Source of the DNA: Clostridiales bacterium
Lineage (GTDB): Bacteria > Bacillota > Clostridia > Oscillospirales > Oscillospiraceae
DNA: 10,028 nt
Direction: 5' to 3'
Assembly: GCA_029098065.1 (NCBI GenBank)
Contig: JAQXNP010000166.1
Span: 1-10,028, forward strand
Below the pieces are notes generated by a model. That model did no database searches, had not been told where the DNA came from, and was given only the letters and a program-made list of their open reading frames with translations. How positions within the stretch are numbered: position 1 is the first letter of the stretch; each line of letters opens with the position of its first letter. The translations under genes were made by a program, and so were the position numbers. Below, one piece after another: positions 1 to 4,721 of this stretch.

Positions 1-2115
1 GAGCACGGCTGCGGCAAGCCCGGCTGCACCGTGGGCTGCGACTGCGACCGCTATATCGAGGTGTGGAACAACGTGTTCTCCCAGTTCGTCAACGACGGCG
101 AGAACCACTACACCGAGATGAAGAACAAAAACATCGACACCGGCATGGGCCTGGAGCGCCTGGCCTGCGTGTGCCAGAATGTGAACTCCCTGTTCGATGT
201 GGATACCGTGATGAATATCACCAACAAGGTCAGCGAGATCACCGGCGCCCATTATGAGGAGAGCCATGAGACCGACGTCTCCCTCCGGGTCATCACCGAT
301 CACATCCGCTCCGCCACCTTTATGATTGCCGACGGCGTCCTCCCCTCCAACGAGGGACGGGGCTATGTCCTCCGCCGGCTTCTCCGCCGGGCCGCCCGCC
401 ACGGCAAGCTGCTGGGGGTGGACCGTCCCTTCCTCTATGAGGTGTGCGACACCGTTATCCATGAGAACGAGGGACATTACCCCGAGCTGCGGGAGCGTCA
501 GGCCTATATCACCAAGGTCATCCGGGTGGAGGAGGAGAACTTCGCCCGCACTCTGGACGGCGGCCTGAAGATCTTCCGCGATATGCTGGAGGAGCACAAG
601 ACCAAGGGCGAGACCGTCTTTTCCGGCGCCGACGCCTTCAAGCTCTACGACACCTATGGGTTCCCCATCGACCTGACGGTGGAGATGGTGGCAGAGCAGG
701 GAATGAGCGTGGATCAGGATGCTTTCAAGTCCCTCATGCAGGAGCAGAAGGAGCGGGCCCGCCGGGCCCGGGAGGCCCTGGGTGATCTGGGCTGGGCCGG
801 CATCGAGTTTGGCAAGGACATGCCCGAGACCCAGTTCGTGGGCTATGAGGCCGCCAATCTCACCGGCTGCCCCGCCAAGATCCTGGCCATCGTGGCCGAG
901 GAGGAGCTGCGGGACGAGGTGATGGCCGGCAGCGAGGCCATTCTGGTGCTGGATCAGACCCCCTTCTACGCTGAGATGGGCGGCCAGGTGGCCGATCACG
1001 GCGTCATCACCTGCGGCGGCGCCCGGTTCGAGGTCACCGACGTCCAGAAGAACAAGGGCGGCAAGTTCATGCACTACGGCAAACTCACCGAGGGGTCTCT
1101 GAAAGTAAATGACGCCGTGACGTGCTCTGTGGATCTGGAGCGCCGGAAGGCCATCGCCCGGGCCCACTCCGCCACCCACCTGCTGGACGCCGCACTCCGC
1201 AAGGTGCTGGGTGCCCATGTGCAGCAGTCCGGTTCTCTGGTGGAGCCCGACCGCCTGCGCTTCGACTTCACTCATTTCTCCGCCATGACTCCCGAGGAGC
1301 TGACCGAAGTGGAACGGCTGGTCAATGAGGCTATTCTGGAAGGCTATGAGGTCCGCACCGACATTCTCCCCATTGAGGAGGCCAAGCAGCGGGGCGCCAT
1401 TGCCCTCTTCGGCGAGAAGTACGGCGACACCGTCCGGGTGGTGGACATGGGCAACGGCAAGAGCGTGGAGTTCTGCGGCGGTACCCACCTGGACAACACC
1501 GCCAAGACCGGCACTTTCCGCATTAAATCTGAAGCTTCCATTGCCTCCGGCGTCCGGCGGATCGAGGCCACCGTGGGCAAGCTGACCCTGGAGGACATCA
1601 ATCGCAGCCGGGAGATGATCTTCCGCGTCTCTGAACTGATGAAGGTCAAACCCAGTGAGCTGGACCGGCGGATCGAGCAGCAGATCGACGAGGTCAAATC
1701 TCTCCGTCACACAGTGGAATCCTTCCAGGATAAGGAGGCCATGGGCGAGGCCAACCGGTTCCTCATGGGTTCCAAAGAGGTGGGCGGCCTGAGGGTCCTC
1801 ACCGCCACCATCCCCGACGCCGGTGCCGACCGCCTGCGCAAAATGGGTGACTTCCTCCGGGACAAAGCCCCCAACGGTGTGGCTGTCCTCTCCACTGTCA
1901 ACGGCGGAAAGATCACCTTCCTGGCCGTCTGCGGCAAGGAGGCGGTAGCCAAGGGCATCAAAGCCGGAGATATCATCAAGTCTGTCACCGCCATCTGCGG
2001 CGGCAAGGGCGGCGGCAAGCCCGACTCCGCCATGGGCGGCGGAACCGATGTGCTCAAGCTGGATGACGCGCTGGCCTCTGTGGACGACTTTGTCCACAGC
2101 AAGCTGGGTCTGTAA
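1..2115 (+). CDS. alaS: Alanine--tRNA ligase, 5' end missing
   Basis: Cytoplasmic enzyme that charges tRNA-Ala with alanine and hydrolyses mischarged Ser/Gly-tRNA. The frame is open from base 1, so the real start lies upstream; 704 codons are present, against about 875 residues in the family, so roughly 175-190 N-terminal residues (the first adenylation motifs) are missing. Counting codons from base 1: the end of the aminoacylation domain has DRYIEVWNNVF near 16-26 and DTGMGLERLA near 46-55; the editing domain has the zinc motif HSATH (H389, H393) and CGGTH (C492, H496); a coiled stretch follows near 525-580; the C-terminal DHHA1 domain ends with the glycine-rich GGKGGGKPDSAMGGG motif (667-681). 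All expected editing ligands are present, so the enzyme looks intact. The next gene starts 2 nt after the stop. Identity is very secure; only the start is unseen. Confidence 0.98.
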   Translation, partial: EHGCGKPGCTVGCDCDRYIEVWNNVFSQFVNDGENHYTEMKNKNIDTGMGLERLACVCQNVNSLFDVDTVMNITNKVSEITGAHYEESHETDVSLRVITDHIRSATFMIADGVLPSNEGRGYVLRRLLRRAARHGKLLGVDRPFLYEVCDTVIHENEGHYPELRERQAYITKVIRVEEENFARTLDGGLKIFRDMLEEHKTKGETVFSGADAFKLYDTYGFPIDLTVEMVAEQGMSVDQDAFKSLMQEQKERARRAREALGDLGWAGIEFGKDMPETQFVGYEAANLTGCPAKILAIVAEEELRDEVMAGSEAILVLDQTPFYAEMGGQVADHGVITCGGARFEVTDVQKNKGGKFMHYGKLTEGSLKVNDAVTCSVDLERRKAIARAHSATHLLDAALRKVLGAHVQQSGSLVEPDRLRFDFTHFSAMTPEELTEVERLVNEAILEGYEVRTDILPIEEAKQRGAIALFGEKYGDTVRVVDMGNGKSVEFCGGTHLDNTAKTGTFRIKSEASIASGVRRIEATVGKLTLEDINRSREMIFRVSELMKVKPSELDRRIEQQIDEVKSLRHTVESFQDKEAMGEANRFLMGSKEVGGLRVLTATIPDAGADRLRKMGDFLRDKAPNGVAVLSTVNGGKITFLAVCGKEAVAKGIKAGDIIKSVTAICGGKGGGKPDSAMGGGTDVLKLDDALASVDDFVHSKLGL

Positions 2116-2117
2116 CC

Positions 2118-2291
2118 ATGCTGCCCCAGGATCCATTGATTCTCCTCAGCCTGGTCAACACTGCCCTGCGGGACCAGTTTCCCAGTCTGGAGGATTTCTG
2201 TGCCCACCACCAGCTGTCTCCGGAAGAACTGACCGCCCGGCTGGAAGCGGTCGGGTTTCACTACGATCCCGCGCAGAATCAATTCCGCTGA
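2118..2291 (+). CDS. DUF4250 family small protein
   Basis: A 57-residue protein beginning MLPQDPLILLSLVNTALRD and ending HYDPAQNQFR. The LPxDPxxLLSxVNTxLRD opening, the central PSLEDFCxxxxLSPEEL part and the YDxxxNQF ending match what I recall of DUF4250 proteins, small cytoplasmic proteins of Clostridia with no known function. The middle part reads like a short helix-turn-helix (residues about 24-47), so nucleic-acid binding is possible but is only inference. It starts 2 nt after the alaS stop with only a weak GGG ribosome site about 10 nt before ATG, which suggests translation coupled to alaS. A terminator follows 12 nt after its stop, so it is the last gene of the alaS transcript. There is no signal peptide or membrane segment. 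Family call fairly sure; role unknown. Confidence 0.8.
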   Translation: MLPQDPLILLSLVNTALRDQFPSLEDFCAHHQLSPEELTARLEAVGFHYDPAQNQFR

Positions 2292-2303
2292 CAAAAATGA
2301 GAT

Positions 2304-2337
2304 GGGACGGGGCCAATGCGGCCCCGTCCCGTTTTTT
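2304..2337 (+). terminator. Intrinsic terminator after alaS-DUF4250
   Basis: Perfect 11-bp inverted repeat GGGACGGGGCC (2304-2314) / GGCCCCGTCCC (2320-2330) with a 5-nt loop, followed by G and then six T (2332-2337). It is a textbook rho-independent terminator on the + strand and closes the alaS transcript. Confidence 0.95.
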
Positions 2338-2339
2338 AC

Positions 2340-2368
2340 TTGCCTTCTCTTCTCTTCCGGTATAAAAT
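2340..2368 (+). promoter_or_regulatory. Putative SigA promoter for cupin-HIT
   Basis: TTGCCT (2340-2345) and TAAAAT (2363-2368) are 17 bp apart; an alternative -10 is TATAAA at 2361. The -35 box starts 3 nt after the T-tract of the preceding terminator. Position upstream of an AGGAGG-ATG start supports it; the match to consensus is only moderate. Confidence 0.55.
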
Positions 2369-2392
2369 GGGGAGAAAAGGAGGGAAACATTC

Positions 2393-2743
2393 ATGTTGAT
2401 CGATTTTGATTCCATTCCGGAAACCGTGATCTCTCACATGCGGGGCGGCGAAAAAGAGGTCCGGGCCCATATGTATACCGATCCCCTGTGCAAGATTATG
2501 AAAGGGACCCTGATCCCCGGCGCTTCCATCGGTCTCCACACCCATGAGACCAACAGCGAGATCATCTATATTCTCAGCGGCACCGGAAAAATCCTGTATG
2601 ATGACGGCTGCGAGCCGCTGGGCCCCGGCTCCTGCCACTACTGCCCCAAGGGCCATTCCCACAGTCTGATCAACGACAGCCAGGGCGATCTGGAGTTTTT
2701 CGCCGTGGTTCCGGAACATGAAAAGGAGGAACATCATGTCTGA
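2393..2743 (+). CDS. Single-domain cupin protein
   Basis: A 116-residue cytoplasmic protein made of one cupin_2 beta-barrel. Both cupin motifs are complete: motif 1 runs from G43 to G63 with H49, H51 and E56 (pattern G-x5-HxH-x4-E-x6-G), and motif 2 from G79 to N94 with P85, G87 and H90 (pattern G-x5-P-x-G-x2-H-x3-N). H49, H51, E56 and H90 should form a metal site. Such stand-alone cupins include sugar isomerases, dioxygenases and small-molecule binders; the sequence does not tell which. The start is fixed by AGGAGG at 2378-2383, 9 nt before ATG. It overlaps the next gene, a HIT hydrolase, by 8 nt, so the two are surely cotranscribed. The C-terminus is rich in Glu and His (EHEKEEHHV), partly because it encodes the neighbour's ribosome site. 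Family sure, substrate unknown. Confidence 0.92.
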   Translation: MLIDFDSIPETVISHMRGGEKEVRAHMYTDPLCKIMKGTLIPGASIGLHTHETNSEIIYILSGTGKILYDDGCEPLGPGSCHYCPKGHSHSLINDSQGDLEFFAVVPEHEKEEHHV

Positions 2744-3074
2744 CTGCCTATTCTGCAAAATCATTGCCGGAGAGATCCCGTCCAGGAAGGTATATGAGGA
2801 TGATCTCTGCTATGCCTTCCACGACATTGATCCCCAGGCGCCCACCCATTTTCTGGTCATCCCCAAAGAGCACATCCAGTCTGTCTCCCAGGTGGATGAA
2901 AACAATCAGGCCGTTGTGGGGCACATTTTCACGGTCATCGCCAGACTGGCCGGGGAGATGGGGATGGAAAGCTACCGTGTGGTTTCCAATATCGGAGATC
3001 AGGCGGGACAGAGCGTCCATCATCTGCATTTCCATGTGCTTTCGGGGCGGGATATGACCTGGCCTCCGGGCTGA
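2736..3074 (+). CDS. HIT family (HINT-type) nucleotide hydrolase
   Basis: A 112-residue cytoplasmic histidine-triad protein. HINT enzymes hydrolyse nucleoside phosphoramidates and aminoacyl-adenylates with AMP as leaving product. The triad H96-L-H98-F-H100-V-L is complete, with H98 expected to be the nucleophile by comparison with human HINT1, and the C-terminus GRDMTWPPG closely matches the HINT1 ending GRQMHWPPG. The N-terminus has the CLFC pair (C4, C7) found in zinc-binding members. Length is typical. I choose the ATG at 2736 because AGGAGG (2724-2729) lies 6 nt upstream; an ATG at 2718 would place this site inside the gene. It overlaps the cupin gene by 8 nt. The nearby alaS, whose product makes alanyl-adenylate, is suggestive since HINT enzymes can clear aminoacyl-AMP, but the two are in separate transcripts. 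Confidence 0.95.
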   Translation: MSDCLFCKIIAGEIPSRKVYEDDLCYAFHDIDPQAPTHFLVIPKEHIQSVSQVDENNQAVVGHIFTVIARLAGEMGMESYRVVSNIGDQAGQSVHHLHFHVLSGRDMTWPPG

Positions 3075-3075
3075 G

Positions 3076-3087
3076 GGACGGCCGTCC
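3076..3087. repeat. 12-bp perfect GC palindrome
   Basis: GGACGGCCGTCC starts 2 nt after the HIT stop codon and reads the same on both strands. It may fold as a small hairpin ahead of the main terminator or may be chance in GC-rich DNA. Confidence 0.5.
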
Positions 3088-3111
3088 GCATCCCCCGGAA
3101 ATTCAAATCTC

Positions 3112-3149
3112 ATAAAAATCCCCTGAGCAAAAGTTCAGGGGATTTTTAT
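3112..3149. terminator. Bidirectional terminator between HIT gene and folT
   Basis: A perfect 15-bp inverted repeat (arms 3112-3126 and 3135-3149, core ATCCCCTGA / TCAGGGGAT), extended to 17 bp by a G-U pair and a C-G pair around an AAAA tetraloop. The outer part is A5 on one side and T5 on the other, so either strand reads a GC stem followed by a T-tract. It separates convergent genes: the HIT gene on + and folT on -. Confidence 0.93.
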
Positions 3150-3164
3150 CACAATCCCGCACAA

Positions 3165-3219
3165 TTTGGCAGGAGATTTTGCGCTCGGAACAGATCTGCC
3201 AAAACAGAATTATTCTGTT
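3165..3219. repeat. Two adjoining inverted repeats downstream of folT
   Basis: TTTGGCAG (3165-3172) pairs with CTGCCAAA (3196-3203), 8 bp with a 23-nt spacer. Sharing its last base, AACAGAAT (3203-3210) pairs with ATTCTGTT (3212-3219), a 17-nt dyad with a single central base. On the - strand the second is followed by TTTT, so it could be a weak first terminator of folT. The rest of 3150-3245 holds nothing else that I can support. Confidence 0.5.
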
Positions 3220-3245
3220 ATCCTGTCCTCTTACCGGCTGAATAT

Positions 3246-3863
3246 TCAGATTACAGAAATCCGGGCGTCCCGGCCGGCGGGGGCAACCAGCCCCATCCGG
3301 CTCAAAACAGGCATCAGCGCCGCCAGCAGGAAGCAGAGCATCGCGGTCTGCACCGGGAGCATCACCAGATTTTTATAGAAACTGACCGTCATGTAGTAGA
3401 GATAGCCCTTACTGTACAGGATCGCGCTCCACAGGGAGCCCAGCACCACATTCAGAGCATTGGTGCAAAGCTTGGCCAGGAAGATCCGGACCACCGTCGG
3501 CCGTGTCCGGTAGAGAAAGAGCGCGTAGATCAGGGTCCCGATCATGGTGGTGAGGGCATAACCCGGGAAATAGGGCCCTGAAGGGTGAAGCAGAAAAGAC
3601 ACTGTATCTTCGGCAAAGCCGAAGACCAGGGCGGTCACCGGCCCGCATACCACCGCGCACATCGCACGGGCCAGGAAGCCCCAGGTCACCCGGACGCCTC
3701 CATCCCCGACCGGAATGGAGGGGATATAGGACAGAGCCACACAGGCGGCGATCATCAGAGCCGCGAAGGCCAATGTCCGGGGCCGCCGGAAATCCTCCGC
3801 CGCGTCACGCCAGTAGGCGGCAGAAAACGGGGTACGGTACAGGGTTCGATTTGGAGCTGACAT
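3246..3863 (-). CDS. folT: Folate ECF transporter S component
   Basis: A 205-residue integral membrane protein, the substrate-binding subunit of an energy-coupling-factor transporter for folates; it docks on the shared EcfT-EcfA-EcfA' module, which is not in this window. The start is set by AGGAGG (3872-3877 on the - strand), 8 nt before ATG; the frame runs open further upstream, but that part is the RNA leader. The N-terminus TPFSAAYWRDAAEDFRRPRTL resembles the FolT opening, and about six hydrophobic segments follow (around residues 30-46, 57-80, 84-110, 113-130, 135-155 and 170-195). The first helix has AxxxA spacing (A35, A39, A43), the type S components use to contact EcfT. PSGPYFPGYAL near 108-118 is also FolT-like. 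Identity is strengthened by the tetrahydrofolate riboswitch in its leader. It is a single-gene transcript, consistent with a group II ECF system. Confidence 0.9.
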   Translation of the reverse strand: MSAPNRTLYRTPFSAAYWRDAAEDFRRPRTLAFAALMIAACVALSYIPSIPVGDGGVRVTWGFLARAMCAVVCGPVTALVFGFAEDTVSFLLHPSGPYFPGYALTTMIGTLIYALFLYRTRPTVVRIFLAKLCTNALNVVLGSLWSAILYSKGYLYYMTVSFYKNLVMLPVQTAMLCFLLAALMPVLSRMGLVAPAGRDARISVI

Positions 3864-3921
3864 AAAAAATTCCTCCTTCTGTGTTACCGGCAGCCCTCTC
3901 GGGATGCCGCACAGAGGAGGA
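3864..3921 (-). promoter_or_regulatory. Expression platform: SD-sequestering hairpin of folT
   Basis: On the - strand TCCTCCTCTGTG (3921-3910) pairs with CACAGAAGGAGGA (3883-3871): 12 bp with one bulged A (3878), burying the entire AGGAGG site. The helix continues, after a 4-nt GTAA bulge, into CGGCA/TGCCG, one T-C mismatch and CCC/GGG capped by a GAGA (GNRA) tetraloop. After the hairpin come A and then six T (3869-3864) directly before ATG. It can therefore act as a ribosome-site block, and the T-tract also gives it the form of an intrinsic terminator. Confidence 0.82.
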
Positions 3922-3943
3922 CAGGATGCAAGCCGCCCCATGC

Positions 3944-4060
3944 GGCAGCGGGATGCGGGATCAGCACTGCGGCGCCATGCGCACTTTGTCCGGCGGACAA
4001 CTCCCCGTCCCGCCGACACTAAGCCCCTCCGGGCTGTGACACGCTGATCCCTACTCTGCC
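3944..4060 (-). promoter_or_regulatory. Tetrahydrofolate (THF) riboswitch aptamer
   Basis: On the - strand the leader begins GGCAGAGTAGGGATCAGCGT, with the AGAGTAG and GCGT blocks typical of folT RNAs. P1 is GGCAG (4060-4056) / CTGCC (3948-3944). P2 is GGGATCAG (4051-4044) / CTGATCCC (3964-3957), 8 perfect pairs. P3 is CGGCGG (4015-4010) / CCGCCG (3996-3991) with a G-rich loop, and a GCGC/GCGC hairpin with an ATG loop follows. J2/1 contains GCATCCC, as in known members, and may pair with the P3 loop. The aptamer begins a few bases after the predicted transcription start and sits just upstream of a folate transporter gene. THF riboswitches normally repress when folate is bound. Assigned by eye, not with a covariance model. 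Confidence 0.88.
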
Positions 4061-4071
4061 TTTGTTTGTCT

Positions 4072-4100
4072 ATCATACTCCATACAGGCTGAAAAAACAA
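4072..4100 (-). promoter_or_regulatory. SigA promoter of folT
   Basis: On the - strand TTGTTT (4100-4095) and TATGAT (4077-4072) are 17 bp apart, which puts the transcription start near 4065, about 5 nt before the riboswitch P1 helix. The fit between promoter and aptamer supports both. Confidence 0.8.
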
Positions 4101-4115
4101 GATGCTTTTTCAGCC
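4087..4115 (-). terminator. Hairpin after the RNase M5-like gene, possible terminator
   Basis: GGCTGAAAAA (4087-4096) and TTTTTCAGCC (4106-4115) form a perfect 10-bp stem with a 9-nt loop, 12 nt after the stop codon of the - strand gene. The T-run is inside the stem and no T-tail follows, so termination is uncertain. It overlaps the -35 box of folT. Confidence 0.5.
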
Positions 4116-4127
4116 CGCATAGGTCTC

Positions 4128-4721
4128 TTATCCCAATATGCCCATTCTGACCAGCTCATCATAGCCATAGAGAACATTCAGCACCTCCAGCAGCCCGTTG
4201 GCGGTGAGATGCTCCGGCAGATCCAGCCGCCGGAGGAGCGCTTTCCGCTTCTCCCCGGCGTCCGGGCCGCCGGAGAGTCCGGCGGCATAGAGATCCCCCT
4301 TGGTGATCTTCCGGCGGGGTTCAGGCTCCGCCCCGGTCTCATCCAGGAAGGTCGCTCCCGCCTGCCGCAGAACCCGCTCCAGGATCTCGGGGGGCATCCC
4401 CTCCACGCCCAGCTTCCCCTCCTTCCCCGGCCGGCGCTTCCGGCGCTCTTTGCCATACCGGTCAGGGATATAGGCGTGCTTCACCAGCGCCGGGTCAATG
4501 GCCCCCTTCAGATGATTGCGGATCAGGAATCCCGCCCCATCGGAGTCCGTGAGAATGATGAGTCCCTGTTTTTCCGCCAGACGTCGGAACAGGGCCAGCT
4601 TCTCCTCATTTCGAAAGATTCCGAAGCCGGAGGTCTCCAGAATCACCGCGTCCACCACCTGGGAGAGGGCGTTTTTGTCGTAACGCCCCTCCACCACGAT
4701 GGCCTCTCTGATCCGCAGCAT
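4128..4721 (-). CDS. RNase M5-like TOPRIM protein (DUF4093 type)
   Basis: A 197-residue cytoplasmic protein with an N-terminal TOPRIM fold and a C-terminal DUF4093-type region. TOPRIM residues are visible: E11 in IVVEGRYD and the DxD pair D59/D61 in LIILTDSDGAG, which bind Mg2+ in this fold. It aligns by eye along its length with RNase M5 (RnmV), the enzyme that matures 5S rRNA in Bacillus: VDAxxLETxGxGI, VKHAYIPD, LGVEG, and GDLYAAGLSGGP near the C-terminus. It differs from RnmV at EGRDD (here EGRYD) and DPD (here DSD). Clostridia often carry such a paralogue, so I do not call it rnmV. The start ATG (4721-4719) overlaps the upstream stop as TGATG with no good ribosome site, meaning coupled translation. 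A 5S rRNA role is possible but unproven; other structured-nucleic-acid cleavage is an alternative. Confidence 0.85.
   Translation of the reverse strand: MLRIREAIVVEGRYDKNALSQVVDAVILETSGFGIFRNEEKLALFRRLAEKQGLIILTDSDGAGFLIRNHLKGAIDPALVKHAYIPDRYGKERRKRRPGKEGKLGVEGMPPEILERVLRQAGATFLDETGAEPEPRRKITKGDLYAAGLSGGPDAGEKRKALLRRLDLPEHLTANGLLEVLNVLYGYDELVRMGILG

Noticed and set aside
2718..2735. Earlier ATG for the HIT gene at 2718
   Set aside because: AGGAGG at 2724-2729 serves the ATG at 2736; the added residues MKRRNI are just the translated ribosome site.
3166..3378. 70-codon + strand frame across the folT 3' end
   Set aside because: It begins at a TTG inside the dyads, overlaps folT antisense and has no protein similarity.
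3864..4100. 79-codon upstream extension of folT
   Set aside because: These codons lie in the riboswitch and hairpin, the residues are Arg-rich and not FolT-like, and AGGAGG is correctly placed for the ATG at 3863.
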